Below, piece by piece: positions 38,519 through 48,516 of a stretch of 64,000 nt of DNA. The stretch comes from Lichenicoccus sp964242335 (GTDB taxonomy: Bacteria > Pseudomonadota > Alphaproteobacteria > Acetobacterales > Acetobacteraceae): the NCBI GenBank assembly GCA_964242335.1, contig CAXTAY010000010.1:40543-104542 (forward strand), in the 5' to 3' direction. A program made the position numbers and the translations under genes. Numbering within the stretch: position 1 is the stretch's first letter; each line of letters opens with the position of its first letter. The notes under the pieces were generated by a model that had not been told where the DNA came from, did not search any database, and saw only the letters and a list, made by a program, of their open reading frames with translations.

Positions 38519-39790
38519 TCAGACCGGGTCGATCCTGATACCGCTCACGGCCACGCCGAGACTGCGCCTGTCGCCTGAACCAGGCCACACCTCGTCCGGA
38601 CGGGATCCCGCGGCCTTGATCGCGAAGAACGGGTTCATGCACGGACCGAGGACGATCTCGACATCGACGCTGCCCGCGGGCACGACGGTGGAACGGACGA
38701 ACGTCTCGCCGTCATAAAGCTCCATCGCGACGTCGATGGGAAATACGTTACTGAGCCGGATCGTCGCCTGCGAAGGACCATCCTGGTCCGGCAATGGGAA
38801 CGTCGCCATCGTGTCGCCGCGGGTCCAGCGGTGGCTGCCTTCGAAATCCTGCCATCCGCCATCGTGCGGTCCGAGACTTACATGTTTGCCGACCTCGATC
38901 ATGACACCGACGTACGGCCTGGCGACGTAGGTAGTGGCACGACCACAATCCGGGATCGCCCGCACGTCGACCAGCCAGCCGTGCCGGTGCAGCGCCTCGA
39001 TCAGGAACGGCTCGGTGAAGCCGAGCTCCATCCAGCCGTAGCGGCGGATGCAGAACACCGACAGACCGTCCAGACGCGGCCCCCAAGGATACGGGACCGC
39101 CGGCATGCACGCCCCGACCACCGGCTCACCGCAGAGAACCAGCAGGCCGCCGGGGCGCAGCCGCCCGCGCAATCGGCGCAGCAGGGCGGTGAAATCGATC
39201 GCGTGGTGGAACGCCTCGAAGAAGATGATGCGGTCGAAGCTCTCCCCGTCGAAGCCCTCGCCGAATACGTCCCGTTCGGTGCGGACGTCGAGCCGCATCG
39301 CACCGGCCTGCGCCTGCACCAATTCTAGCGACGCGGCGTCGATGTCGACGGCGCTGGTCTGGAGGCCCAGCCGGGCCAGGAACAGCAGCAGCTGGCCGCT
39401 TCCCGTGCCATACTCCAGTATCTTCGCATCGCTCCCCGGCGGCAGCGCCAGCGCACGCATGATCTGCCCCCAAGACAGCAGGAACTCGGACACGAGCGCG
39501 GTGTCGCGAAAGAACCACGGCGATACGCCGCGGACGAGATCCTGCGGCAGCGCCATGCCGGACTTCTCGTCCTGCTCCGGTACGTACGCCCGGTCACTGC
39601 CGCGCAGATCATGGTAGATACGCAGCACCGTCGACTTATAGTCGGCGGAGAACGGATCGAGCGTCAGGAGCTGCGGTGCCAGCTCATGCGTCAGTGCGAT
39701 ACCGGAAAGTGTCTGATACTGGATCGAGTCCGGTGCACCGTCGCCAATCGCGCTCAGTGCCGCCTCGAAGTCCGCACGTTCCGGAGTCAT
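38519..39790 (-). CDS. SAM-dependent methyltransferase with C-terminal beta domain
   Basis: A 423-residue protein from the ATG at 39790. The first 115 residues are an N-terminal helical domain; then motif I ILEYGTGSGQLLLFLARLG, the acidic SAVDIDAASLELVQAQ, DRIIFFEAFHHAIDF, and LRPGGLLVLCGEPV. After about residue 310 there is a beta-rich C-terminal region (RSTVVPAGSVDVEIVLGPCMNPFFAIKAAG) that looks like a carbohydrate-associated module. It is likely a glycan or sugar methyltransferase in the polysaccharide operon. Confidence 0.82.
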   Translation of the reverse strand: MTPERADFEAALSAIGDGAPDSIQYQTLSGIALTHELAPQLLTLDPFSADYKSTVLRIYHDLRGSDRAYVPEQDEKSGMALPQDLVRGVSPWFFRDTALVSEFLLSWGQIMRALALPPGSDAKILEYGTGSGQLLLFLARLGLQTSAVDIDAASLELVQAQAGAMRLDVRTERDVFGEGFDGESFDRIIFFEAFHHAIDFTALLRRLRGRLRPGGLLVLCGEPVVGACMPAVPYPWGPRLDGLSVFCIRRYGWMELGFTEPFLIEALHRHGWLVDVRAIPDCGRATTYVARPYVGVMIEVGKHVSLGPHDGGWQDFEGSHRWTRGDTMATFPLPDQDGPSQATIRLSNVFPIDVAMELYDGETFVRSTVVPAGSVDVEIVLGPCMNPFFAIKAAGSRPDEVWPGSGDRRSLGVAVSGIRIDPV

Positions 39791-39807
39791 CGCTATCCTC
39801 CCTCTGC

Positions 39808-41013
39808 TCAACGCCCGCGCCGTACGACGATCCCGATCGAGGTCGAGGTGAAGCCCATCAGGCTGAGCTTCAAATGCGGATCCTGGCTGTACGGCGGCAC
39901 ATCGACGAAGAAATCGAGCGGATGGCTGTCCGGTGCCACCCTGAGGTCGTCGACCTGATGGCCACGATCCCGCAGCCGCTCGATGAGGCGCTCGATGTCC
40001 TGCCTGCGATAAATCACGGTCGGCCCTTCCCCGATCGTGTCCTGGTCGGAGCTGAGGTTGAACTCGGTGGTGTGGCAGGCGACCCCGCCGATCCTGAGCG
40101 TCTTCTCCACGCTGTTGACGACGAATTCGATGCCCGCCTCCAGACTGCCGAGATGCTCGAGACAGCATGAGGACCAGCAGAAATCGAAGTCGGTGACATC
40201 GACGCCGATCGCGTTCATGTCGCAGCTGGCATGGCGCACGAGGCGCGCGAAGCTCTCGCTGTCGATGATGGACGGCACCCGAGTGCTCTGCAGCGTCGCC
40301 GCGAACTCGTTCAGCTTGTCCCAGCCCGCCCCGATGGCAATCGCAGGTGGCGCGTCGGTCGCCAGGATCTCCGCCCCGTCCCCGGCGAAGCGTGACGGCA
40401 GCGGCTCGGTGCCGCCCCCGAAGCCGAGCCCCCGCTTCCCCGCAGCCACGACGCCGTGACGGCGGAGCTGGTGGGTGATGAACACCCACTCCCAGAGCTT
40501 GCGGTGGTACTGCACCGGCCTCGCCAGCTCGGCGCAGAGCCGGGCGAACTCGGCAGACTCGAAGTCCGCCGCCGAGCAGGTCGAGTAGGTCATGAAGGAC
40601 GCGGACGACGCACGCGGCAGACCGATCCTCGGCACGAACACGCTCCTGGTCCAGGGCCGGGCGCGTTCGATCTGCCCGATCACCCGCTCAGCGATCTCGT
40701 CGGCGTGCGGCGGGACGATCCGTTCGCCCACCGCACGGATCTCCGTGCGCAGCCGCTCCACCGCCTCGGTCAGCTCCGCCTGAACGCGCTCGGCCTGAAC
40801 ATGCGCGGTCGCCGAGGCGCGCTCGACGGAGCCGGTGTGGATGTCGCTCAGGCGCGACTCGACGCTTCGCACGGCAGCGTCGATCCTCGCATCCACCGAG
40901 GCCGCCGTCCGCGCCTCGATGGAACGCGCGACGGGTTCGGCGAGAAGGTATCGCCATATCGCTCTGAACAAGGTCGTCCCTCGGATGTGGGCGCCGCCGT
41001 GCGGCAGCGTCAC
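39808..41013 (-). CDS. SAM-dependent methyltransferase with N-terminal coiled-coil
   Basis: A 401-residue protein. Residues about 20-115 are a predicted coiled coil (ASVDARIDAAVRSVESRL, AERVQAELTEAVERLRTEIRAV). The methyltransferase core includes RGLGFGGGTEPLPSRFAGDGAEILATDAPP, then FDFCWSSCCLEHLGSLEAGIEFV and a family-type beta strand. The core is like those of class I methyltransferases in O-antigen clusters. It is separated by 12-17 bases from its operon neighbours. The substrate is unknown. Confidence 0.75.
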   Translation of the reverse strand: MTLPHGGAHIRGTTLFRAIWRYLLAEPVARSIEARTAASVDARIDAAVRSVESRLSDIHTGSVERASATAHVQAERVQAELTEAVERLRTEIRAVGERIVPPHADEIAERVIGQIERARPWTRSVFVPRIGLPRASSASFMTYSTCSAADFESAEFARLCAELARPVQYHRKLWEWVFITHQLRRHGVVAAGKRGLGFGGGTEPLPSRFAGDGAEILATDAPPAIAIGAGWDKLNEFAATLQSTRVPSIIDSESFARLVRHASCDMNAIGVDVTDFDFCWSSCCLEHLGSLEAGIEFVVNSVEKTLRIGGVACHTTEFNLSSDQDTIGEGPTVIYRRQDIERLIERLRDRGHQVDDLRVAPDSHPLDFFVDVPPYSQDPHLKLSLMGFTSTSIGIVVRRGR

Positions 41014-41025
41014 GGCAAAGATGTC

Positions 41026-44000
41026 TCACGTTCCCGTGCCGCGCAGCATCTCCGCGTCCGCGCCGGGCGTCCAGGTCAGGCTCCACTGCCCGTCGAGGAC
41101 GACGTCGCTCAGCCGCTGCGCGCTGGCCCGCCACGTGTAGGGTGGCATCATCGCCGATCCCGGCACGTCGTAGGCGGCGTGACGCGGCAGCCATGCCCGC
41201 AGATACTCTGCCAGCTCCGCGCCGGACAGGGTGTCGAAGAAGCTCGCGTGGCCCGCGGTGACCTCGCGGAACACCGGGATGTCGCGGGCGATGATCGGCA
41301 GGCCGAACTTCGCCGCCTCGACCAGCGGCAGGCCGAAACCCTCCGCCTCCGACACGGCGAGGAACGCCGTCGCCTGGCGGTAGATCTCCACCAGCGTCTC
41401 GTCGCTCACGCCGTGGAACCAGAACAGGCGGCGGCCGAGCTCGGGATGCGCCTCGATCTGCCCGAAGAAGGCGTCGTCGAGCCAGCCACGATTACCCAGG
41501 ATCGCGTAGTTGACGTCCACGCCGGACGCCCACAGCGCCTCGAACGCCGCCAGCGCCTGGCGGTAGCCCTTGCGCGGCTCCAGCGTGCCGACGCTGAGGA
41601 AGCTGTCGCGCCGGCGGAACTCGCGCGGCAGCCGGTGCGCCGACACCGGACCGGCGATACCGGCCGAGGTCGCGTCCAGGTCGCCGCCGAGATGGAACCA
41701 GCCGAGCCGGAGCGACTGCGTCCGCTGCGGCGGATGCTCGCGCAGCCAGCCGTCCAGCTCCTGCATCACCGAACGCGAAATGCTGAGCACGCCGTCCGCC
41801 AGCTCCGCGACATGGCGGATCCAGTTGCGGTAGATCGGCGGGATCAGCGGCGGGAACATGTCGGGATGACGCGCCGGCAGCAGGTCGTAGAGGACGAACA
41901 CCATGCCCATGCCGCGCAGCCGCTGCGCCTCGAACCAGCCTCGTGCGTCCGAGATCGTGTCCATGATCAGGTCGGCGCCGACATAGACGTCTCCGGCCGC
42001 GGCCGAGACCGGCTCGTCGGGCGGCGCCGTCCCGGCTAGGCCGAACAGGCCGTGCACGTAGCGCCGCGCATAGACATACGTGCCGTCGACCCAGCGGATC
42101 GGCTCCGTCCGGTAGCCCGGCGGTGGCCGCGTCACCAGCTCGGTCATGAGGCTGCGGCTGACGCGCTGTATGCCGCTTCCCGCGTCGCGTATCGACAGCA
42201 CCGAGACGTCGATGAACAGGCATGGCAGCCCCGCCGGGCGGCGGTTGGCGTCGGCGAACGTCTGCGCCGCCGCGAGATCATCCGCGGTATGCGCGGGCTC
42301 CAGGGTCGGCAGCCGACGCAGCAGCGCGCGCCTCGCCGTCCGGCCCGCGTCGGCCGCGACGTCGGCGAACGCGGCAAGGAGCTGCTGCTCGGTCGCCTCC
42401 GCGGCAGTGCCACCGGCTTCGCCGCCACGGCGATGCGGGGCCGCCCGCGCCTGATCCAGCGCCTCGGCGATCGTCGCCGCCTCCGAGCCAGGGGGCAGGA
42501 CGGCGACCGCGGCGGCTGGCAAGCCGCGCCACGCCGCCGCATCGCCCGCGAGTACCGGCACGCCAGACCGCAGCAGGTCGGGCAGCAGCATCGCCGCCTC
42601 CGCACCGGGCAGAGTGCCAAGCTGCACCACCAGGTCGCATGCGGCGAGCGCATCGCGGCTCGCGGCAGGCTCCCGCACGCACCGGATGCGGTCTGCGCCG
42701 AAGCGCGCTACGTCCTGCATCACCGCCGCGGCGATGTCCGGGGCGGCCCGCTCGCAGAGGAACAGCAGCGCGTCGCGCTCGCCGGCGCGCGCCATCGACA
42801 GCCAGCCATCGAGCACCTGCCGCTGCAGCTCTGCATCGTCGAGCACCAGGCTGCAGGCGACGAAGCCTTCGGCCGGCAGCTCGAGCCTCGCCCGCGCCTC
42901 GGCCCGGCCGGGAGGCGGATCGAGTGCCGCCGGCGGCGGGATGCAGATCACTTCGGAGCCGCCTTGGCCCAGCCGGTCGCCGACCTGCTCGCCGAGGGCC
43001 TGCGCATGCACGATCACGCACTCCGCCTCGACCAGGAACGGCAGCAGGCAGTCGAACCGCCGCATCGCCGCCTGCATCCCCACGCGGCCGGCCGGCAGGA
43101 CCGCGTGCCACCCATGCGCCGCGTACAGCAGCCAGCCGGCATCCGCCGGGCTCATCCGCCCCAGCACCGCGGACAGCGTGGCGTCGTGCAGCACGACGCA
43201 GCCGGGATGCGCTCGCATCGTCTCCAGCAGCTCTGGCGTGACGGTGGCGTCGGCCAGCTCGTAGAGGATGTGGTCGAAGCGATCGGCATGCTCGCGCAAC
43301 CAGCCGAGCGAGCGGACGGGAGTCGCCGCGTCGAGCCAGCTCTCGCTGGCGCCGGAACCGGGTGCGATCCCGGTCACCTCGCAGACCGCAGCGAGCCGCG
43401 ACAGCAGCCGCGCCGCGTAGCCGGCGATGCCGTCCGCCCCAGCCGTCGGCTGGGCGACCACGGCGACACGCGGCATCGACCGCGCGCCCTGCACCACGGC
43501 ACCCGCGGGCTGCCGCTCGCGATGCAGCCGCTCGAAGGCGTCGAGGCCGCGCTCGGCGACGTCGCGCCAGTCGAAGCGGGCGGCCTGCACCGGCCCGTGC
43601 CGGCGCAGGGCGTCGCGGAACCCCGGCTCGGTCAGCACCCGGGTCAGGCGCCCGGCGATGCTGGCCGGGTCCGCCGGATCGAACAGCGCATCGCTGCGGC
43701 CGATCACCTCCGGGATACTGGTGCGATCGGAGCCGATCACCGCCGCACCGCAGGCCATCGCCTCCGCCGCCGGCAGGCCGAAGCCCTCGTGGAAGGAGGG
43801 GAACACCAGCACCTCGCAGAGCGCGTAGAGCCGGATCAGGTCGTCGTCCGGGACGAAGCCGAGCAGCACCAGCTCGTCGCTGGCGAGGCCGGCCGCCGCC
43901 GCCTGGCCCTCGATGCGCGCCACGTCGTCGGGCTTCAGCTTGCCGGCGATCGCCAGGCGATGCCCGGCGCGGACCGGCGGCGCCAGCCTCGCGAACGCCG

Positions 44001-44736
44001 CCATCAGGCCGTGCAGGTTCTTCCTCGGATCGGCCGCACCGGCGTACAGCACGAACGGCCGCTCCAGCCGGTAGCGCCGGCGCAGCTGAACAGCCTGCGC
44101 TTCCTCCACCGCGACCGGCCGGAACCTCTCATCCACGCCGGTGCCGATGGTCGCGATCCGCTCGGGCGGCAGGTGCAGCGCCGCGGCTCCCTCCGATGCC
44201 GAGGACGCCGAGATCGCGAGCAGCAGGTCGGCACGCCGCGCGTACTGCGCCTTGCGGTAGTACCAGCGACGCGCCTGCAGGCTGCTCAGGTAGGCGTCCG
44301 GCTGCAGCAGCGGGATCATGTCGTAGAGCGTGACCGCCGTGGGCAAGTCGAGCCCGAGTACTCCGATGGAGCTGACGCTGTCGTCGTCGAAGCCTTCGAA
44401 CAGGCTCGCGACATGCACCAGGTCGGGCTTCAGCGCATGCAGCGCCGCCTCCCGCAGCAGTTCCGCCGACCGGGTGCGCCAGGCGTTCTGCGGCACCATC
44501 TCGATCGTCGGGCGCGGCAGCGCGACGACGTGCAGACGAGAGCGCGGCAGCAGGCCGTCGAAGGCGGTCGCCAGCTCCGGCAATGCCTCCGCCAGGTTGG
44601 CGTTCAGCAGCAGGTGGAACTCGTGCCGGTCACCGCCGCTCAGCACCATCTGCCGCGCGAGCGACAGGGTGTAGCGGCCGATGCCGCGGAACCGGCTGGC
44701 GTTCTGGGCGCCCTGTAGATCCAGGATGATCCGCAT
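41026..44736 (-). CDS. Giant glycosyltransferase with three GT-B modules
   Basis: A 1236-residue protein from the ATG at 44736. Module 1 (about 1-415): MRIILDLQGAQNASRFRGIG, VTLYDMIPLLQPDAYLSS, LYAGAADPRKNLHGLMAAF, and the GT4-type FPSFHEGFGLPAAEAMACG (about 312). Module 2 (about 420-800) starts with VAVVAQPTAGADGIAGYAARLL and has a GT-B type second half but degenerate C-terminal motif. Module 3 (about 845-1236): VSVLSIRDAGSGIQRVSRS, FLSVGTLEPRKGYRQALAAF, SEAEGFGLPLVEAAKFGLP (about 1127). Multi-domain mannosyltransferase-like proteins of this sort build O-antigen or capsule chains. It is the second gene of the operon. Confidence 0.88.
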   Translation of the reverse strand: MRIILDLQGAQNASRFRGIGRYTLSLARQMVLSGGDRHEFHLLLNANLAEALPELATAFDGLLPRSRLHVVALPRPTIEMVPQNAWRTRSAELLREAALHALKPDLVHVASLFEGFDDDSVSSIGVLGLDLPTAVTLYDMIPLLQPDAYLSSLQARRWYYRKAQYARRADLLLAISASSASEGAAALHLPPERIATIGTGVDERFRPVAVEEAQAVQLRRRYRLERPFVLYAGAADPRKNLHGLMAAFARLAPPVRAGHRLAIAGKLKPDDVARIEGQAAAAGLASDELVLLGFVPDDDLIRLYALCEVLVFPSFHEGFGLPAAEAMACGAAVIGSDRTSIPEVIGRSDALFDPADPASIAGRLTRVLTEPGFRDALRRHGPVQAARFDWRDVAERGLDAFERLHRERQPAGAVVQGARSMPRVAVVAQPTAGADGIAGYAARLLSRLAAVCEVTGIAPGSGASESWLDAATPVRSLGWLREHADRFDHILYELADATVTPELLETMRAHPGCVVLHDATLSAVLGRMSPADAGWLLYAAHGWHAVLPAGRVGMQAAMRRFDCLLPFLVEAECVIVHAQALGEQVGDRLGQGGSEVICIPPPAALDPPPGRAEARARLELPAEGFVACSLVLDDAELQRQVLDGWLSMARAGERDALLFLCERAAPDIAAAVMQDVARFGADRIRCVREPAASRDALAACDLVVQLGTLPGAEAAMLLPDLLRSGVPVLAGDAAAWRGLPAAAVAVLPPGSEAATIAEALDQARAAPHRRGGEAGGTAAEATEQQLLAAFADVAADAGRTARRALLRRLPTLEPAHTADDLAAAQTFADANRRPAGLPCLFIDVSVLSIRDAGSGIQRVSRSLMTELVTRPPPGYRTEPIRWVDGTYVYARRYVHGLFGLAGTAPPDEPVSAAAGDVYVGADLIMDTISDARGWFEAQRLRGMGMVFVLYDLLPARHPDMFPPLIPPIYRNWIRHVAELADGVLSISRSVMQELDGWLREHPPQRTQSLRLGWFHLGGDLDATSAGIAGPVSAHRLPREFRRRDSFLSVGTLEPRKGYRQALAAFEALWASGVDVNYAILGNRGWLDDAFFGQIEAHPELGRRLFWFHGVSDETLVEIYRQATAFLAVSEAEGFGLPLVEAAKFGLPIIARDIPVFREVTAGHASFFDTLSGAELAEYLRAWLPRHAAYDVPGSAMMPPYTWRASAQRLSDVVLDGQWSLTWTPGADAEMLRGTGT

Positions 44737-44756
44737 GCGTGGAGGCCCCGGAAGCC

Positions 44757-46061
44757 CTAGGTCCCGCCCCGCTGCAGCCCCGCCTTCACCGCGCGGCCGA
44801 GCACCCGTATCGGCCGGGTCAGGCGCCACGAGGTGCTGACCCGGACGGAATCGAGCAGCGAGGCCACCGAGGCGTGCGCGAGGTGGAGCCGCTGCTGCTC
44901 CTGCGCCAGCGCATCGGCGGCGGCCTGCGACCGGTGCAGCCGCGCTGCCTGCTCGTCCCGCTCGGCGACGAGCGCGTCCCGCTCCGCAAGGGCGGCATCC
45001 CGTTGCGCCAGCACCGCGTCGTGCTCCGTCCGCATCCCGTCCTGCTGCGTCAGCATCGTCTCCTGGCGACGCAGCACCGCATCGAGCTCCGACCGGGTCT
45101 CGAGTTCCGCCTGCTGATGCCGCGCTGCCTCCTCCTGTGCGGCGGCGAGGCGACGCTTGAGCTGGTCGGCGTGCAGGCGCGCGCGCTGCTCGGCCTGGCG
45201 CGCACCATCGAGGTCCTGGCGCAGCGACACGAGCTGCGCCTCGGCCGCGTCCCTGGCCGCTGCCGCCTCGGCCGAGGCCGATCGCAGCACGCCCAGCTCG
45301 TCATCCTGGTGCCTCAGTCGCACCGAGAGGGTGTGCACCGTGTCCGACGCCTCCTCGACGCGGAGCCTGAGCAGGTGCTCGCGTGCGGTGACGTAGTCGT
45401 CGAACACGTTGGGCGGCACCGCCAGGGCGTCGATCAGGCCGGCCTGCTCCTCGGCGACGTAGAACGCGTTCAGCCCGTCGAAATAGGCCCGCCGGTAGCG
45501 CTGGCCGAGCAGCAGCGCCTCGCACGACTCGTCGTTGCGCGTCGGCGAGAGCGGCTCGGTGGCCTCGACGACGACGATCCAGGGCCGGAACCGCTCGAAG
45601 TCCAGGCCGCGCAGCACGTCCGCTTCCGCGCCCTCCACGTCGACCTTCAGGAAGTGGATCTCGCCCACCGACTGGGACTCGCAGATGCTCGTGAGCGTCA
45701 GCATCGGCACGGTGATCTCGCGGCTCTCCCATCCAGCCGCGGCGTGCCGGCGCGCGAGCGCCTCATCGCCGGTGGACAGGCCGGTGCCGAGGATCTCGTT
45801 CAGCGCCATCAGGCCCGGTGCGGCTCCGGCCGCCACGTTCAGGTTGAGGTCGCGCGGGCGGGCCTGCACCAGGCGCTCGAAATAGGCTGCGGTCGGCTCG
45901 ATGTTGATGCCCGACCAGCCGCGATCGTAGAACAGCTTGGTGACCGAGATCTCTTCCGGGTCGGCGGCGCCGACATCGACGTAGAAGCCGGGCTCCACGT
46001 CCTTCAGGGCTCGCCAGAGCACGACATCCTCGTAGTTCTGCGCGTAGGAGATAAAGCTCAT
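44757..46061 (-). CDS. FkbM-family methyltransferase with long C-terminal coiled-coil
   Basis: A 434-residue protein. Residues about 1-220 form an FkbM methyltransferase: MSFISYAQNYEDVVLWRAL, FYVDVGAADPEEISVTKLFYDRGWSGINIEP, HFLKVDVEGAEADVLRGLDFE. About 240-400 is a coiled coil rich in E/Q/A/R (AQLVSLRQDLDGARQ, QQAELETRSELDAVL). The tail STSWRLTRPIRVLGRAVKAGL is like the window-start fragment. It starts the polysaccharide operon, and probably methylates a sugar; the coiled coil may gauge chain length, as in some O-antigen capping systems. Confidence 0.86.
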   Translation of the reverse strand: MSFISYAQNYEDVVLWRALKDVEPGFYVDVGAADPEEISVTKLFYDRGWSGINIEPTAAYFERLVQARPRDLNLNVAAGAAPGLMALNEILGTGLSTGDEALARRHAAAGWESREITVPMLTLTSICESQSVGEIHFLKVDVEGAEADVLRGLDFERFRPWIVVVEATEPLSPTRNDESCEALLLGQRYRRAYFDGLNAFYVAEEQAGLIDALAVPPNVFDDYVTAREHLLRLRVEEASDTVHTLSVRLRHQDDELGVLRSASAEAAAARDAAEAQLVSLRQDLDGARQAEQRARLHADQLKRRLAAAQEEAARHQQAELETRSELDAVLRRQETMLTQQDGMRTEHDAVLAQRDAALAERDALVAERDEQAARLHRSQAAADALAQEQQRLHLAHASVASLLDSVRVSTSWRLTRPIRVLGRAVKAGLQRGGT

Positions 46062-46145
46062 GCGTTGTCTGATCTCGATCGGCCGTGAGGTGCGGAAGGG
46101 GTTCGGCGGAAGCAGCGTCGACGGCGTCGCGGTCGGTGCCGCGGC

Positions 46146-47024
46146 TCACCACGCGGCCGGCTGTCCCGCCTGCTCGGCGCTCCAGGCCACGACCTGCTGG
46201 CGCTGCTCGCCGAGCTTGTCGACGCCGAGGCGGAGCACGTCGCCGACCTTGAGGAACACCGGTTCCGGCTTCACCCCCAGCCCGACGCCCGGCGGCGTGC
46301 CGGTGGTGATCAGGTCGCCCGGATACAGCGTCATGAAGCGGCTGACGTAGCTGACCAGCGTCGCCACGCCGAAGATCATGGTGCTGGTATGGCCGGTCTG
46401 CATGCGCCGGCCGTTGAGCTCGAGCCACAGCCCGAGCTGCTGCGGGTCGCCGACCTCGTCGGCGGTCACCAGATAGGGCCCGACCGGGCCGAAGCTGTCG
46501 CAGCCCTTGCCTTTGTCCCAGGTCGGGCCGCGATCGAGCTGGTACTCGCGCTCGCTGACGTCGTTGACGACGCAGTAGCCGGCGACGTGATCGAGCGCCT
46601 CCGCCTCGTCGACGTAGCAGGCGCGGCGTCCGATCACCACGCCGAGCTCGGCCTCCCAGTCGGTCCGCGTCGAGCCGCGCGGCAGCATGATCGGATCGTT
46701 CGGGCCGGTGAGGCAGCTGATCGCCTTGGTGAACATCGCCGGCTCGGTCGGGATCGGCAAGTTCGACTCCACCGCGTGATCGGCATAGTTCAGGCCGATG
46801 CCGATGAACTTGCCGATGCCGGTGTAGGGGATGCCGAGGCGCGGGCTGCCGTCGGCGAGCGGCAGCTCGTCGGGCGCGAGTGCCGCGATGCGGGCCAGCG
46901 CCTGCGGATCCAGTGCGCCGGCATCCAGCGCCGGCAGGTGCGCCGAGAGGTCGCGCACCCGCCCTTCGGCATCGAGCAGCCCGGGCCTTTCCCGGCCCGC
47001 CGGGCCGTAGCGTAGCAGCTTCAT
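46146..47024 (-). CDS. FAH-family hydrolase, sugar-acid pathway candidate
   Basis: A 292-residue fumarylacetoacetate hydrolase-fold protein. The N-terminal lid is MKLLRYGPAGRERPGLLDAEG, the core starts at KFIGIGLNYADHAVE. Metal ligands are in TDWEAELGVVIG and SEREYQLDRGPTWDKGK, and TGTPPGVGLGVKP forms the C-terminal loop. It is similar to 2,4-diketo-3-deoxy-fuconate hydrolase or ureidoglycolate lyase relatives. Coupled by ATGA with the MFS transporter gene, it is likely the hydrolase for a transported acid. Exact substrate not assigned. Confidence 0.86.
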   Translation of the reverse strand: MKLLRYGPAGRERPGLLDAEGRVRDLSAHLPALDAGALDPQALARIAALAPDELPLADGSPRLGIPYTGIGKFIGIGLNYADHAVESNLPIPTEPAMFTKAISCLTGPNDPIMLPRGSTRTDWEAELGVVIGRRACYVDEAEALDHVAGYCVVNDVSEREYQLDRGPTWDKGKGCDSFGPVGPYLVTADEVGDPQQLGLWLELNGRRMQTGHTSTMIFGVATLVSYVSRFMTLYPGDLITTGTPPGVGLGVKPEPVFLKVGDVLRLGVDKLGEQRQQVVAWSAEQAGQPAAW

Positions 47025-48385
47025 GAGATCTCCTGTCGGCGGGCGACCAGCCTCGGCCGGACGGGCGGGGCGGCAGCCGGCTCGACGCTGCCGGGCACCG
47101 AGACGATGCGCGAGGGCAGGATCAGCACCAGGGCCGCCGAGACCAGGGCCGCCAGCGCCAGCACGTAGAGCCCGGCGGCGGGCGATCCGAGATGCGCGTC
47201 GGCCCAGGCACGCAGGTTGGGTGCGACGAAGCCGCCCAGGTTGCCGAGCGAGTTGATCACCGCGATCCCGCCGGCGGCGGCGACGCCGCCGAGATAGCCG
47301 GTCGGGAACGTCCAGAAGATCGGCTGCACGCAGATCGCGCCGGTGGTGACGAAGCACAGGGCGACGATCGCGAGCAGCGGCGGGGTATTAGCCGACACCA
47401 CCAGACCGGCACTGATGAACAGCAGGAACCCCAGCGCATAGGCGCGCGAGCGTCCGGTACGCACCGCCCGGCTGGGCCAGTACGCCGCCATCAGCGCCGC
47501 GCACAGCCACGGTATGCCGACCACCAGCCCGACCTCCGGCCCGATCTTGACCCCGAGCAGGGCGCTGACCTGGCTCGGCAGGTAGAAGGTCACGCCGTAG
47601 ACGCTGATCTGCAGGAAGAAATACACCGCGAGCAGGTGCAGCAGGCGCGGGTCGAGCAGCGCGCGGCCGAGATGAAGGCCGCCGCGTTCCACCTTCTGCT
47701 GCGTCTCGGCGGCGATCGCGCCGGCGAGCGCAGCCCGCTCGTCGGCGGCCAGCCAGGTCGCGTGCTCCGGATGGTCGGTCAGCCCGAACAGCGCGTAGAT
47801 CCCGATCACGCAGGCGAGCAGGCCCTCGATCAGGAACATCCACTGCCAGCCGGCCAGACCGAGGTGGCCATCGAGCGCCAGCAGGCCGCCGGAGAGCGGA
47901 CTGCCGAGCGTGAGCGCGATCGGGAAGCCGAAATAGAACAGCCCCAGCGCCCGGCCGCGCTCGGAGGCCGGGAACCAGTAGGTCATGTAGAGGATCGCGC
48001 CGGGGAAGAAGCCGGCCTCGGCGAGGCCGAGCAGCAGCCGCAGCGCCACGAAGGAATAAGAGCCGCGGGTGAACATCATCGCGGCCGCGACCAGCCCCCA
48101 GCTCACCATGATCCGGCACATCCAGACACGGGCGCCGACGCGATGCAGGATCAGATTGCTCGGCAGCTCGAACACCGCGTAGGTGATGAAGAACACGCTG
48201 GCGCCGAGCGCGAAGGCAGCGTCCGACACACCCATCCCGGTGTGCAGCGCCTGCTTGGCGAAGCCGATATTGGTCCGGTCCAGCATGGCGATGAGGTACA
48301 TCACCAGCAGCAGCGGCATCAGCCGCCATCGCGCCTTGACGATGGCGCGCGCCAGCACCGGATCAAGAGCAGGATCATCGGCCAT
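47021..48385 (-). CDS. MFS transporter, anion:cation symporter group
   Basis: A 454-residue twelve-helix MFS protein of the ACS group: DRTNIGFAKQAL in helix 1 region, LPSNLILHRVGARVWMCRIMVSWG, RLLLGLAEAGFFPGAILYMTYWFPASERGRALG. Such proteins import organic or sugar acids. The FAH hydrolase gene overlaps its end by ATGA. Confidence 0.92.
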   Translation of the reverse strand: MADDPALDPVLARAIVKARWRLMPLLLVMYLIAMLDRTNIGFAKQALHTGMGVSDAAFALGASVFFITYAVFELPSNLILHRVGARVWMCRIMVSWGLVAAAMMFTRGSYSFVALRLLLGLAEAGFFPGAILYMTYWFPASERGRALGLFYFGFPIALTLGSPLSGGLLALDGHLGLAGWQWMFLIEGLLACVIGIYALFGLTDHPEHATWLAADERAALAGAIAAETQQKVERGGLHLGRALLDPRLLHLLAVYFFLQISVYGVTFYLPSQVSALLGVKIGPEVGLVVGIPWLCAALMAAYWPSRAVRTGRSRAYALGFLLFISAGLVVSANTPPLLAIVALCFVTTGAICVQPIFWTFPTGYLGGVAAAGGIAVINSLGNLGGFVAPNLRAWADAHLGSPAAGLYVLALAALVSAALVLILPSRIVSVPGSVEPAAAPPVRPRLVARRQEIS

Positions 48386-48516
48386 CGCGGTCCATTCCCG
48401 TCACGCCGGACGTGCGCGCCGGCGATGGAGGTAAGGACCGATCGACGACCAAGGCAAGACCCCGTCGCGCGCGCGCGAGCACCAGGCGGCAGCCGGGCGA
48501 CAGGTCGGGAGGCGGC

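Noticed and set aside
42052..44718. Long plus-strand frame over the giant glycosyltransferase
   Set aside because: The minus-strand frame carries the GT4 motifs; the opposite translation is Arg/Gln/Ala-rich without domains.
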